A DNA stretch of 64,000 bases from Gautieria morchelliformis (GCA_015179125.1 WHVA01000181.1:1-64000); one strand, 5' to 3'. Counted from the stretch's first letter, positions 1 to 12,708 are shown. Notes: generated by a model not told the origin, from the letters alone. A program made the numbers and translations.

Positions 1-1467
1 CTCTGAGGATACCCACTACACAGTTGGTCATTGTCCTAGTATCGGCTCTTATCTCCTTGAGTATCTTTGGTTGTGGCTTCGTCATTAGTGTTGCCCTCAC
101 AGAGCCTGTGTAATCATTTTATTATTTACTTTTGTCCAGTGAAGTCCAAGAAGTCAACGTTTGATACGTGGTACTAAGAGTCTCGAATATTTACAGGTAG
201 TCGGTCTGATCTTATATATGTTTTCCTCGTTCTATCTTTAGTCTGGTCGGAGTCTGTAAGGGGTCGGCGTTAGTAAGCTAGCGCGGTTCCTTACATCTGC
301 GGCACCTAGTACTGTACGGCTAGCTAACGTCTAGCTCTTGACGTCCTTCGACACATGACACCAGTGCCGCATGGTTATTTATCTGCAATATTGTTGTAAG
401 CGTGTTTGATGATCCACTTAAGGTCTACTAGCTATGTAGTGAGGTTGAACTTTGCATGTATCGCACCAGCGGTCTGCTCAAAATGGTGTGTCCTATAGAC
501 GTCGCCGCCGCGTCATCTGATCTATGGAGTCTGCCTTTCCGCTAACTGCAATGTTCTCAACAGTCATCATGTTATTTACTACTGACACGCTCATATCCTC
601 TTCTTTCAATCAACCTGGAGCAATAATGATTCATAAGAATTTATCTTGAGCTGTCATAATCAATGTCCTCAGTCCCAGCAGGGCATCAGGAGACTGAGAG
701 GCAATGTGGAAGATGTCATTGACCGAGACCATGATATGAAATCTATCGGCATCAAGTCTAATATGTTAACCGGTAAGGGGGCCAATGTCCCTGGGAGGTG
801 CGAACATAGGGCTACAAGTCGTGGATTAGTGCGTAAGAAACGTGCAACTGTGGGCGTACAAGTTGGCATGAAAATCACGCAGACGACCGTAATGTATTAC
901 GTCTTGTTCTGGGTTGTATAATACGGATCGACGGTGTGCAGCCCTAGTCGACATCGAGTCTTCATTCTAGTATCAGGACTGTTTCAACACTGTGCCCAGT
1001 GTTGAAACAGCCTGATGGTATGCTAGAATGGCAGCCATTTAGAACTACCATCGAAACTTTTCATGATTCCTGTATGCACCGCCGACTACATCATTATAAC
1101 ATCGCGTCTGACATTGAGTGACATTGAGGTGTACTATCGAGGGTTCCACGCAGATACACAACTAATGGCTCTAAAACAAAAAAAAAGACTTTATAATAGA
1201 GGCTGTGAAAAAGACTATGTATTCAAAGTCCAAGCAAATTAAGTAGTTGGGTAAGGCGAAAGTTAGATAAAAATACAGTATATGCGACGTGAGGTTGTAT
1301 CACGCTGGTGGTGCTGGAATGGGACTGGTGGGAACATCACTACCTTCTCCGGTCGCGGGTGTACTATCAGGTGAAAACACCATTGCACTGGGTCCTGGAG
1401 TGTTCGCAAGCATGCTGCACACGCATATCAGCTGAAGCACGATCCATGCTGTACTCTCGCAATGCAC
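1..1467. other. intergenic, no supportable gene
   Basis: Only short frames without recognisable protein features are present on either strand. The one structured element is the foldback at 963-1030. An A-rich run lies near 1175-1195. I see no tRNA-like B box and no family motif. Confidence 0.5.
963..1030. repeat. 68-bp near-perfect foldback (hairpin)
   Basis: The arms begin CATTCTAG and end CTAGAATG. The inner 14 bp, CTGTTTCAACACTG and its complement, pair perfectly around a four-base loop. Arm mismatches are confined to the TATCAGG/CCTGATGGTATG part. It could be a tiny foldback transposon remnant or a small-RNA precursor; the sequence does not decide. Confidence 0.75.
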
Positions 1468-3744
1468 TCACTTTGCTATGGCCCCCTGGTCTACCGGAGG
1501 AGACCCGCCTGTGCCGATGAGCGTCTTGTGGCCGAAGCTAGGCACGCCAGCGTTTGTCACAACGTAAAGGTACGCCGGCCCCGGGGGATATACCATCCCG
1601 TTCGGCGGTGCGTGGACAGTAAGCGTGGTGTGATCACTCGAAAGGGTTGAAGTAAGTTGAACGAGGCGCTGATCCATGTGCACGCCGTGGGTCGAAAATC
1701 CGAGGTCCATCAATGAGACTGCTCAGCATGTGTGTGTCAGAAAGCTGCTTGTCTGTCAACTATATGCGCACCTGTAACGCTGGTCACAGAAGTGGGAAGA
1801 GTAACGTGCAACGTGAATGTGGTGCCAAAACCGACAGTGGCAGGTAAGCCGGTGTAGGTCGGCCGGAGACCATTCAAATATGAGGGCGTCAACCATTCAA
1901 CACGATATTCCGTTGCATATTTCACCGTAGACACGTCGTTGTTTGGGTTAGATCCCGCCAACATGATCGTTCCGTTAGGGGTCAGGCTTGCCACGGAGTG
2001 ATACATTCGTGCAATGTTCGACGTCGGAAGGTCCGCTTGAGAGAATCGAGATCCCGCAGGCGCAGTTGGGTTGTACAAAACGCCCTGGAATGCAGGGTTG
2101 TCTGCATTCGATGATCCAATTTTGTTCGCGACCTGTGAAATCGGATTAATGGCTTTGAGAAATTGCCACAAGTAGTACCTACATTGTCGTAACCTGCGAC
2201 GCCGGTCTGGGCACCATTGACCAGGAGAACTCGACCATCAGGTAGTAGAATCGCGTTAGGCATGATTCTGGCTTGGGGCATCGATTCTACCTGCCACCCA
2301 GCTGCAATGCCGGCTGTATTCAAGACCATACGAGAGCATTGCTTTGAAGCCGGCGTTTGCGAAGAAATGGTTGAGGCAGGGACGGAGTCCGACACAGTGG
2401 AGCCACCACAAATGAGTACTTCAGGCGTGTAGTTGTTGGTGGGTGATAGCGGAAGAAGAACTGCGGAAGCCGAAAACGGGGAACTATAAAGATATAGGTC
2501 AGGGGACAGTAACACGACAATATTCAATTGAATGCAACGCACTTGACACGGACTCCATTGGGTATTCCTGGGAGCCTCGTTTCAGTATTCGTTCTCCAGT
2601 TGAAGATCATAGCCTGTGTATTGGCCACGACGAAGAGCGTCCCGTCTGGAAGCTCTAACATGATGGGAAAGTGGTTTGCATTGAGGGTATCTTGCAGAAA
2701 CTAGACGAAGATTAGGCGACACTGCTAACGAAGTAAGTCGGGAAGTAAGCAGACACCCACCTTGCTGGTAATCTGTAATCCATTGTGACCATTGATATTT
2801 TTTGGCGGGAAAAACTCATACGTTGGGTTGGTGATCGACGGGCTGTTGATAAAGCTGCAATATGGATTTAACTAATCGATCAAAGTGGGAAGAAAAATAC
2901 GCCGAAACGTACTCGCCGTTCACTGAGCCACCAAGGATGATAGCAGATCCGTCATCGAGCCTCGCAGCGCTTGGATACCACCTGCTTGAAGTCATACGAA
3001 CACGCTGGGGGCTTTCGAAAATGTCGCAAGTTCCCGTGTCGCAGGGCGTGTACATTCGAATAGCTTGTAAACCATTCGTGTTGCCTTACATTCAAATTCA
3101 GCGTAAGAAAACATCAATGTTTATGGATTGATCGGTACATACCTGTGCCAACGACAGGATTCCCCCCTGCACGGATTGATTAGCGTAAACATATAATAAG
3201 CAACAATCTTGTTGAAACCCACCAGTGTCGATTAAAGTTCCATTAGAGAGGTGTGCACCTGGAGATATGTTGTGTCAGTAATGGAATGACAGGGGTTTCT
3301 TGTAATGGATGGATTATTCTCACCGCCAGCACAAAAAGAGTTGCTTGTGGGATTGAGAGCCCTCACAGCATCATTCGTGATGTCGTACTCTACTACCCAT
3401 GCATGCTTCCCGTTGTTGATCAGAGGGTTTTGCTCGACCTGGGAAAGGTATTTAGGGAAACAGAAGTGGCTCATGAGTCAAAACACTACGTACCTTGTCA
3501 AATATGACTGCTTTTGTCTCGGAAACTATGGCCATTTGCATGGCAGCCACGCCGGTCGTACTAAGTAAAGGATTTTAGAGCGATAGTTGATGAGAGTATG
3601 GTGGCATTACCCATGCTGAGACAGTGACCAAGGTCCTGATACAAAGGCACGGGCTGCGAGATGGTGTGTGGTGGCATCCGGGGCCGCAGAGACGACTACG
3701 GCGCACAGGAGCAGTTGCAGCAAGTTGCGAAGGGATGCGTGCAT
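1468..3744 (-). CDS. glyoxal oxidase (copper radical oxidase)
   Basis: Secreted enzyme expected to oxidise glyoxal-type aldehydes to acids while reducing O2 to H2O2, which feeds ligninolytic peroxidases. The chosen ATG (3744) opens a signal peptide, MHASLRNLLQLLLCAVVVSA. About nine small introns are needed to join the exons. Conserved segments in order are HAWVVEYDITNDAVRALNP; NSFCAGG (cross-linked Cys); the sequence preceding RMTSSRWYPSAARLDDGSA (cross-linked Tyr in RWYPS); the beta-propeller blades; RMYHSVASLTPNG (axial Tyr and His ligand); and the C-terminal domain with THGVHMDQR (second His ligand), ending in GAIAK. All expected copper and radical residues are visible, so the enzyme should be active. 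The product is about 590 aa, normal for the family. The product family is clear; exact exon edges are by eye. No other ligninolytic gene adjoins it. Confidence 0.88.
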
Positions 3745-6390
3745 CTTTCGAGGACCTCCGTAGAATGGGGGTGGTCTGAATCGAAGAATACAGAGACCAT
3801 GGTCGTTTAAATAGAGAGCTGCTGCGATAGTCAGCAGACGAGCCAAGTTCACATCTACGGCGATTGCTCGCGCCTTCACCCTAAAATTTTTCCACAAACA
3901 ATGGATAGGAAGGGAGGGCGGCCTCATGACAGGGGATGTGCTGGCCCCGTGCCGCTGCTCATGCACATGGTCTTCGAGGTATATGCAATTCTGCACTGTA
4001 CGGGATCCCTACTTCAGGGGCGTAAATGAGCAGGCACAGCTAGCGCTTAACTAGAATACTCACGTCATGGAACTTCATCAGAAATATTCAGCGCCGTCTT
4101 CGTGAGCTGTTATTAGATGCAGCTGTTTTTTTTAATATTGACTGGCACCTCCAGTTGCCACGATGGCCGCCCAAAGGTGAAACCAGAACCACAGGCCGCC
4201 GCAAGGCGAGGGATTCAACACCTGGACCACACATAGGTCAGCGCCGGAGGGAGTTGGGCAGTGTTCGGATCACCGGTACCACCAGGGCAGCGAATACTGA
4301 TACTTGCAATCTCCCGATTGTCAGCCAGGGGGCCAGCCTGACCCATGAACATGACAGCAGACCTTGCATGTCAGCGTTGACGCTGCAAGCATCCACTCGA
4401 CTCATCCTGGCAGGTTTCGCCCACAGAACCACGACCACGGCGTAAAAATGAGATGATAGACAAAGATCCACGGAAAGAGAGCGCTAGCAGTATATGAAGG
4501 ACATGGACGCGAGCTTTATGATTTCGTAGTCCATAGGCACCGAAGATGAACAGGATCGGACCTACTCCACAATATTTTGCATGACAAAGTCAAGTCAAGA
4601 GTGCATATTAGGAGAATCAAAGAGGGCGTGCCGAAAGTGGGTCCGGTTTTCAATTGCTGCATGTGCGTTAATGGTTGCCGGCCCGGCGACCATCCAAGCC
4701 GGAACGCCGAGTCCGGTTCGCCCCGAAATTCGACGGAACTGCAGTAGACCAACAACTACGGAGGAAGTGATGCATGATGCGTGTTGTGCAGCTTCTACTA
4801 TAGAAAACCCTCGCAGGCTGGAAATGAAACTTCGAGACTGACCAGCAATTGTACCTTGGCTTTCACGCCTGTGGTGTGGGCCTGAGTGTGTGGGCCTGAG
4901 CGTGTGGGCTGCAGTCTTGGTACGGCGATTTCCCCCACGCTCGACGGCAAGGCCAAAGGCCATCAACGAACATCCGGTAAGTCGATGGTCTGCAGGTCAG
5001 GCAGACGCCATAGCAGCGTCAAAGATGACTCACGGCTTGAAAGCTGTACTTTCCGCTGCAGAGATTCCGAATGAATTAATCTGCATATTCATGACCAAGG
5101 ACAGCCGCCGGTACCATTTTCTTGACTGGGTCAAGTCATTGATAACGTGTTGGCCATGACCTTGGCCGCCGCCTTACAAACGGTGTGAAATTAATATATC
5201 TGAAGTACTAGTAGACGTGTGGTCCATTACACTCACTTGAATCACCAATGGTATCAAGTCTTGTTGCGCCATAACTCGAGCATGCACAGCAGCGCACTGT
5301 CGTATGACCACGAGGCGGCCGGCATGTGTCAACTTCTATCTGGGGCACACCGGGTCTTTAGACATGTAGAAATGACGCCAGGCCGGCTTAGCGCGGTGGC
5401 GATCGGCGAAGTCGCTAGCTGAATTGAATATAATATCAAGGTACTAAAACTACATATAAAGCATCATGGTTCAATCGCTTCGTGGGTCAGTCCAACGAGC
5501 CTCGTATGAATTTAATACTCACAGCTTCAATAGAAATGGTGAGATGGTTCATTCCGATGCTCCACTGAACAGGTACAGCCGTGCCGCCTGGACCCTGGGC
5601 CACAACCAACAGCTGGCACAGACCCACGAAACACTGCACGGGGCTGCCCCATTTGTGAGTAATTGCGGCTTGGGCCTGGATTAGACTCCAAAGACTGTCT
5701 AACCAGTAAATACTTTGTATCGACAATAATAGTAGAGAAACGTGTATATATAATAGCTCCGGGTGCAGAAAAACCTTGTAGAAAATTTCGAACTTCTGCC
5801 GAATTCACGGTTTAATTGTCGTCGTTTCGTGTAGGTCCATATCTTCAAGCAGTCCCCTTCACATTATACAGTGCGTCTTCTTTTTCGTGCCCTATCGTTC
5901 ATCGTACAGCGCGCCTTACTCGGCGAAGTTGACGGTTGAATAGAAGTGACAATCGGAAAGTTGTTCGTCGGCGACTAACCAATTTCGCAGAGATTTGTAA
6001 CTCTTGTAAGTATCTAAAAATAAAGCATTCTATTCCGACGCCCTTGGTCGGACACTCCTCCAGCTCCGTTATAAACCTTCGACAAGACAAAGAACAAAGA
6101 GGTGCTTTTGATAATTTAACAACATTCACATTCCATCATTCATCTTTTTGGCACCTGGCGAATCCGATTCTCTCTAGCTCTCCGACGTTTCTTCTGCGGT
6201 TCAAGTAAAACTGTATCGTCGTCATATTTACCGTCGAATGTCACCGTAGGGCCGTGTGCCAAAAGACGGTAAGTTGTAAGAAAAGGGACAAGAAAGACGT
6301 GTCCATCGACGAATCCATCGATCCGCAAGCACAGTAGGAAGAAAAACATGTGAGACGAATTAAATACATCTGTGTACGACAACGCTGTAG
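3745..6390. other. gene-poor stretch
   Basis: Both strands carry only short overlapping frames, up to about 120 codons, without motifs I recognise. A minus-strand frame around 5500-5720 encodes a hydrophobic stretch (near LCQLLVVAQGPGG) but has no start, partner exons or family I can name. I see no repeats shared with the rest of the window. Confidence 0.4.
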
Positions 6391-6432
6391 ACTGTAGTAT
6401 TACGATCCATCACTCACGTCACGCATCACCGC
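6391..6432. repeat. partial end of the MITE found intact at 20146-20399
   Basis: The sequence starting CTGTAGTATTACGA and running through CTCACGTCACGCATCACCG closely resembles the left end of the MITE at 20146. The opposite end was not found nearby, so this is a truncated or solo end. It lies about 110 bp outside the left terminus of the DUF6589/helicase element. Confidence 0.5.
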
Positions 6433-6544
6433 ACCCTGGAAGTGTGCCGACTCGGAAATTGTTTGAGCCATTCAGCAGCGCCACGGCGGCGGCGCTGCAC
6501 TGCTGCTGGGCGCTTAAGGGCTTCATTGATTCAGGTATCTGGAC

Positions 6545-6629
6545 TAGGTTCGGCGCAAGCCTTGAAGCTCCGACTTCATCTCCAGAGGAGAGGCTTGTAC
6601 CAAGATGCCGCGCTAGGGGGGCCGTCTCC
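6545..6629 (+). repeat. left terminal inverted repeat
   Basis: It begins TAGGTTCGGCGCAAGCC and ends with a 38-bp segment (6592-6629, from GGCTTGTACC to GCCGTCTCC) found as a perfect reverse complement at 12608-12645. The outer 17 bases match the right end with one difference. CAAGCC and GGCTTG within this end are also complementary, so each terminus can fold on itself. Confidence 0.75.
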
Positions 6630-6990
6630 TCACGGTGCTGCGTCGGCCACAACACCTCTCGCGTCAAGGTTTCTTTAGATTATCGTAACAGAGATGTATT
6701 CTGACAACTTGTCCTGTGTGAATAGCTAAGAATCAATTTAATTATGTCGTCATGTATGTGCCTTCTGGGACGAGTGGCAAATGGCTTGTGAGGCACGTAG
6801 TTGAAGCAGTCACTCAAGAATAATTTTTAAAAAATTATAACAATGACCTCTAGTATGTTTTAAAGTGATCCCACGAATTACTTTCCTGCTCGGTGACCGG
6901 TGGGGGCAGCACCAGACACTTTTCCAGACGACGGTGTCGACAGTCCGTTACATCACGTGACTTTAAGCACGCTCGCGCTTTACAGCAAAA

Positions 6991-9793
6991 ATGGACATCG
7001 ACGTGTCCTGGGGAGATTTCCTGCCGGTAACACACAAAGATGTTCTAGAGGACAGGCTTGGGATCATATTCTCTCTCATCAGTCATCTGGGAGTCTCATA
7101 TTCTGAGCTATTATCATTTCTCTTCTCTTCTCCTTGCCCAAAGGTTCGAAACCGTGCTGGTCAATTCATGGCGTACCATAGCAATCGAGCTGTACCCTTT
7201 GCTGCCAAAAATATTTATGATCTCTGGCATACATTTCCCACTGCAGTTCCTCACCTACACCGGGAGCTTGTGACCCCATGTGCACATGAAATCACACTCG
7301 CCGAAAGCAACACACTCATCGCAGATAAAACACTTCGGATCAATGTTTCGAAGTGCACACTTCAGAAGCTGCGAGATGTGCTGGATCCCTTTCAACTTGT
7401 GTTGATGACGTTCGCGGCTGCTCCTACCAAATCCATGAAGCAAGCTGCTCGCAAGCGAACATCAATGAAGCCAGATGAAACAGAAGATTTTCTTGCCGAT
7501 AGTGAAGACAGAAACGCAGAGGAGGATCTCGAACAGGAGGCACAGGCTGAACACGCCTCATCTTTTGAGAGTTTTGAAGGATGGGCAGGAGAATTTCCTT
7601 TCTTCAATACAAAATGTTTGATTGTGAGTTGCATCTGGATATTTAATTATGGTGCTCACAAAATCCCTCCAGACTATTGTGGTCATTTATTCCATGCTGC
7701 TGTATGTACGAAACCGAGGAATCAATGTCCTCGCACTTCCCCTTGCACTCTTTCTACGACTCGGAGGTGCAGACCGGCGGCTTGTGACGGTACTGAACCA
7801 CATTGGGCTGTCGGCTTCATATCAAACGGTTGAACGACTCAAGGAAGTCATTTCAAATGACGCAGTCCAGCTTGCAGTTGCCTGGATGGCAAGCGACAAG
7901 GCCTGGTTCATCATATTCGACAATATAAATATCTACCTACGGAAGTTTGACCAACGGTTGACAAACAAGAATACCATGCTTAATATCACAAATGCCGCAA
8001 TCATCGGACTCCCAGATGTCTTGCCCGCGGCCTTCGACCTCAAGAAGATGAATGCACTTTGGGGGAACCGCTCGAAGGCAAAGGGCGAGGACATAGAAAT
8101 TACGCTTGAGGACTCGGAAGTGATGGAGAAAGCCATGACAGCAATTGTTTCACAAATGCTTACCGCTTACTGTCCAGGCAGTAAGAAATGGCCAGGCCAC
8201 AGCACAACTCGACAGGAAGTTTGCAAACTGATGCCTTTTGTGCGTCCTCTTCCGCCTCACAAAACAGACACATTCCCGTTTGGGATCTTTGACATCAACG
8301 AGGGTTCTAAGAAAGGCACACTCGAGATGATGCAGGCCCTGCAGGAAAAGTCGAAAAAGACTCCAGAGGAGTGGGCCTCTCAAGTACGAATTACAGAAGG
8401 TGACTGGTTGACTGTGAACAACCTTCGGGGTGCAAAACGCGAACGGTTCGATGATGTCTCCGTATACGACAAACTAGAATACGTGAAGGAAATTAGTGCT
8501 AAGTGGCATTTCGGATTGAACTACCTCCACTTACTCATCAAAGTTCATCTCGGAAATGCCATCGATGATCCAGGCTCACTTGCTTCACAAAAAGGTCTCC
8601 TCGGTCGTGTCTGGGACGTTAATAAGCCCAACTACGCTGCAGCAAAGTCTCTAGTGCGTCACTCATTGATCGCTCGCATTCTGTGCATCGTTATGTGAGT
8701 TCCTGGTTGGTTATATTATCTGAGACTGACGAATCATAGGCAACTCAATGGTTTTAGAAATTTCTCTGAGTTACAGCAATGGAAACCTACCTTCAAGGAC
8801 GTACATGAGATCTCGGTGTGTCTAGTGAAAGAGTATGCCACATCTACTGCCGGGTCAAAGGCCAAACAAGCCGATGATGACTGGCTCGCTCATTCAATTT
8901 TCTTCATACGTGATGCCCTACTATTCATGATCTTTGAGCAATATGTCAGCTATGCAGACGCTGGTGGTATACTTCGTGAGTACAAATTCTGGCTTTATTC
9001 ATTTCGTGGCGCTGGCATGACAAACTACGCACGTGAATGTCTGGAGGTAATCATGTTATGGAAGTTCGAGCTCACACCAGAACTACAAGATGCACTAGAG
9101 AAGGCATGGTTTGTGAACCGATCGGGTCAGCCAGGGAGATTCATTGCTGCGGACTTATACCTTGAGCACAACAATTTTTGGGTCAAGGTGGGTGACACTG
9201 CTTCTCTATTTGTCATTCAAACGATCCTAATTCCCTCTGAGCGTGGGTATATTGCACAGGGAAGTGGTGTATCTGTCGACTATGCGTCCAAGCGTGGTTC
9301 AGCATGCATAGAGGCATTTCGCGATGTTGTGCGTAAGGTCGTTCGTTTTACAGGAAACACCGATGTGCCTCGCAAACATAAAGAAACCAAGTTCTACATG
9401 GATCTGCGGACACTTGTTGACAATATGAACAAGAAGCAGTTACACACACTGTCTGATGCACGTCGGTTTGTTCCAGCAATGGGTGGCAAACGAAAGGATG
9501 GTGCTCCAGGGAAGGAGCGCAGTGCGATTGTGGATGTCATGGTATTGGGTGCAGACAGCCTGCAGAGTGGTGGCTTCGATGACTTCATGAAACAGACAAC
9601 CTTTGATCCAGCTGTCGGTTGGCCACTCGAAGGTTCCATCGCATCTACTCCAGACGTGTTTGCAACTGGAACTGTATTTGATCGAGATGAAAACCCCATA
9701 TCTACTGATGAGGAACTTGATGTTGCAGTGGGAGAGGAAGAGCCGCTTTGTCCGGGTGCAGGAGCATTAGGAGGAGGCACAGAATTTGATTGA
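6991..9793 (+). CDS. DUF6589-family protein, putative transposase of the element
   Basis: Three exons (6991-7623, 7673-8694, 8740-9793) splice at GT-AG sites with phase kept, giving 902 aa without interruption. The N-terminal third has an acidic stretch (about residues 165-190). The central and C-terminal parts carry features I associate with DUF6589: IIFDNINIYLRKFDQ, KWHFGLNYLHLL, NYARECLEVI, then AWFVNRSGQPGRFIAADL followed by YLEHNNFWVK. No biochemical function is established for the family. The position inside inverted repeats and opposite a helicase suggests a transposition role, with conserved Asp/Asn residues as catalytic candidates. The tail is acidic and low complexity. The start follows AAAA; an extra upstream exon cannot be excluded. 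Confidence 0.8.
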
Positions 9794-9829
9794 TGAGAAA
9801 ATACATGCATAACCCAGTATCTGTTAACT

Positions 9830-12214
9830 TCAGTGCCGCTTAAACACTCCTAATATGGGACTTGTGATTGAGAAAGGGGATGTTGAGACGATGATGGAGT
9901 TGAAACATAGGGTGAACACGTGGGTAGGCAGCTGTGAGGATGGTATGCCCGCCGCAGGCCGTGGCCAAAGCAGACGTGCAGGGTTCTCAAGCACTGTGTC
10001 ATCTCCGGTTTCGCTACCTGCACCTATTCGTGCCCTTTTACGAATCCCTCGTCCAGAAGTTGGCTCACCCTCATCAAGATCCAAGCTGGCTTTCCATGCT
10101 ACCAGGATGCATACCAGCTGATTCCAATCATCATCGCTTGCGAGATTCCACTTCAGCAGACCCTTCACTGCTACCTGTTCTAGATGTTCCGCGGCAATCC
10201 ATTGGGCAGCTTCTTCGATCACAGACTTGATTACACGATCTGGAAGCCCCATTTCAGGAGTAAACATAGATGGTGACCCCCTTTTCACATGCAGATCAGT
10301 ACGTAACAAATCCATAGCTTCTTCGAGAGATGTCTTAGCCTCTGAGGAAACTTTCAACTTAGCTTTGCGACGCCAAGGTGTAGAAACTGTGCTGTGCTGT
10401 GATGCGGGAGAAGTTGTAGTGTGGGATATGTTTGATGCACTGCTTAAAGGGCGAGGCGGCTGTGCGAGAGGGTAGATAAAGTCGGATGCATAAGCTGATA
10501 GTCTTGGATCATTGCGTTTGATAGGTGGTGAAATATCATTTGACAGCTGAGGGTTGCAGAAGCCACAACAACGTTCTGGTGGTGGTGACTTGCAAAGATC
10601 AACTATAGTCCACGTGAGACTGATGGCAGGGTTTTCAAGGGAGCGACTTCCCCTAGACTTCGGAAGAGTGTCGAGATTATTGTTGAGAGAATCATAGGCA
10701 TCGAGTTGTGTCTCAGGATGACCGTAACTTGACAGATAGGCATGTATACAACCTGGTATTATGAAAACCTCAAAGAACATACGATGTACATAGTAAACGC
10801 ACCCTTTTCTCCATTGTGTTGCAAGTTGATCAATTGTTCGAGTGGCTCATGAAGCTTCAAACGGCGGGCTGTGTACGACTTTGGTTCGGTAAGCTTTTTC
10901 TTACCTTGGACACGTGCAATGTCAGGTACTGGTAATATCTCGGGCCTGACTGCCCATGGAGGAACCAAGAAAATGCAGGTCGCAAGGAGACCGATCTGCC
11001 GGCCAGAGCGACCCCAACGCTGAACGAGCACAGAGAGTGTCCTGGGATCATTTGGTGCAAGAATGACTGTGCACCATGCCACATTGCGGTCATTGCAGCC
11101 CATTGCTGTGGCCTCTGTAGAAATAAGAATACGGATGTCACCTTCTCTAAACAGTTCCCACAGGTTTTTCTTTGCGTTCTCCGATATCCCAGCTGAGAAA
11201 TTTCGCACACATGTTCGGAGGTGCACAGGAAGGCATTTCCTGAGATCTTGGACAAGCATAGCACAGGTGGCAGGTGAAGGCAAATACAAGATACCTTTCA
11301 GGATTTCCTCGGGAAGGGTATCGGCTGAAAGATTCGTAGGGAGAATTCCAATAATGTCGAGCAGCAAATTTTTAGGATCAGTGATCGGTCGGATGATATA
11401 GAATAGATTGTCACGATCGGTTCCAACGTCGATGCCCCAAAAAGGACGATACCCGAAATCTAGGCTCTTCCAGATGATGTCAAAGGTGGCAGTTGGTATA
11501 GTCGCCGAGCAAGCGACTATGGGGATTTCAAACCCTGTGTAAGACCGAAGCTGGCGAAGGAGTCCGTACTCCTCTCGAAATCCCTGCCCCCACTCAGCAA
11601 TACAATGTGCCTCGTCAATGAAAACACAAGCTAGATGGCTTCGAAATCGACCATCTCTCCAGAGGCGCATAAATGGTGTACCAGTAGCAATAGCGAGTTC
11701 GGGGGAGATATAAATGAGGCTGTATTTGCCATTCATAGCTTTTGTCCATATTAGAGGGTCCCTCTTGATAGTATCTTCATTAATAGCAAGTGCTCGCAGT
11801 CCTTTTTCCTCTGCCCCGCGCACCTAAAATCCACAAAAAGAATACTGAACGAGACTTTCTTACCTTATGGCCGCACATAAAAATCTGCCAAACCTGATCC
11901 AGTTCAAGGACTTTCAATGGACAGATCACAATGACTGTCTTGCCCATGTGCATTGCGGCAACACCTTCAAAGACTAAGCTTTTCCCATACCCAGTGCCGG
12001 CAACGAAGATAGAATCAAAGCCTTGGACAATCTTCTGAATAAGCTTGGCTTGCCAATCATGAGGGTCGTAGTCTAGATTTAGTCTTCCGCGAACGATGTC
12101 TCTAACTTTAGAAGCCTCAAGATGAAGAGAATTAATTCCCGGGAGCTTCGAATTGACCGACGAAACCTTCCGTTTCCTGGGAGTACCAGCAGGTCGAGAT
12201 CGTGATAAAAGCAT
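9830..12214 (-). CDS. RecQ-like DEAH helicase of the element
   Basis: Exons 12214-11864, 11823-10803 and 10752-9830 join in frame to 764 aa. The start is the first ATG, giving MLLSRSRPAGTPRKRK, a basic N-terminus. Helicase motifs appear in order: FVAGTGYGKS (Walker A), VIVICPLKVLELDQ (Ia), VFIDEAHCIAEWG (DEAH, motif II), ACSATIP (III), ILISTEATAMGCN (V) and QRWGRSGR (VI). A short Cys-rich stretch, CCGFCNP, follows, reminiscent of RecQ-associated zinc ligands but incomplete. The last 250 residues are family-specific. RecQ enzymes unwind DNA 3'-5'; here it may process transposition intermediates. It converges on the DUF6589 gene with 36 bp between stops. The order resembles telomere-linked RecQ genes, but no telomeric repeat is seen. 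Confidence 0.88.
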
Positions 12215-12607
12215 GCTGAATACTAGAACCAAGCGCAAGACTGGTTGATCTTATTTTTGCTGCGGTGGTGACTGGACTCGGAGACAGGGTGGTGGTCGCC
12301 GGCTAGCACAAGAAAACCTATAATAGGCAAGTAGATATCATTTTAAAGATGCAGCATGTGGGTGTGACAGGTTTTAGACGTTTTCTATGATAGAAGTGCG
12401 TTAAAATCAAAGAGCGGCCGTCTGTAACGCGTTGACAAGTGAGATAGCACGATTGTGCCCGCCCCCACTATTCCCAACGGGATACAAGACAGCTGTTCAG
12501 AGATCAAGCAATTCTAACTAGCCAGGGAGCTCAAGAGACATATGGTCTAGTAGATTGTTATAATGAGTGAAGCCGTAGAGAGTGTGTGGCTGGTGGTAGA
12601 GGCGGCG

Positions 12608-12708
12608 GGAGACGGCCCCCCTAGCGCGGCATCTTGGTACAAGCCCCTTCTCCAAGGTGCTCGCGGAGCGTGAACTTTGAGTCGGAGATGGGGCTTGTGC
12701 CGAACCTA
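12608..12708 (-). repeat. right terminal inverted repeat
   Basis: The reverse complement begins TAGGTTCGGCACAAGCCCC and reaches the same 38-bp core as the left end. The spacer between outer motif and core is about 16 bp longer than on the left. Core identity without mismatch across 6 kb suggests fairly recent activity or selection on the ends. Confidence 0.75.

Larger units (their letters stand above)
6545..12708. mobile_element. putative two-gene DNA transposon (DUF6589 + RecQ-like helicase)
   Basis: A 6.16-kb interval bounded by inverted terminal sequences (6545-6629 and 12608-12708). It contains exactly two genes, both intact and convergent, with stops at 9793 (+) and 9830 (-). The gene pair plus matching inverted ends argue that the whole interval moves as one unit. 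DUF6589 proteins are repeated, poorly described proteins of mushroom genomes; transposase activity is inference. No clear target-site duplication is visible (left flank ends CTGGAC, right flank starts TCGTGG), so the insertion may be old or the outer edge misplaced. Alternatively the two genes are host genes flanked by copies of an unrelated repeat. Confidence 0.6.

Noticed and set aside
5487..5808. Possible hydrophobin or small secreted protein on the minus strand
   Set aside because: The eight-cysteine pattern of hydrophobins is absent and no start with signal peptide was found.
9394..9810. Minus-strand frame of 138 codons at the end of the DUF6589 gene
   Set aside because: Antisense shadow of a spliced, conserved sense exon; no motif.
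10857..11264. Minus-strand frame of 135 codons
   Set aside because: Out-of-frame shadow within the helicase exon that carries motifs V and VI.
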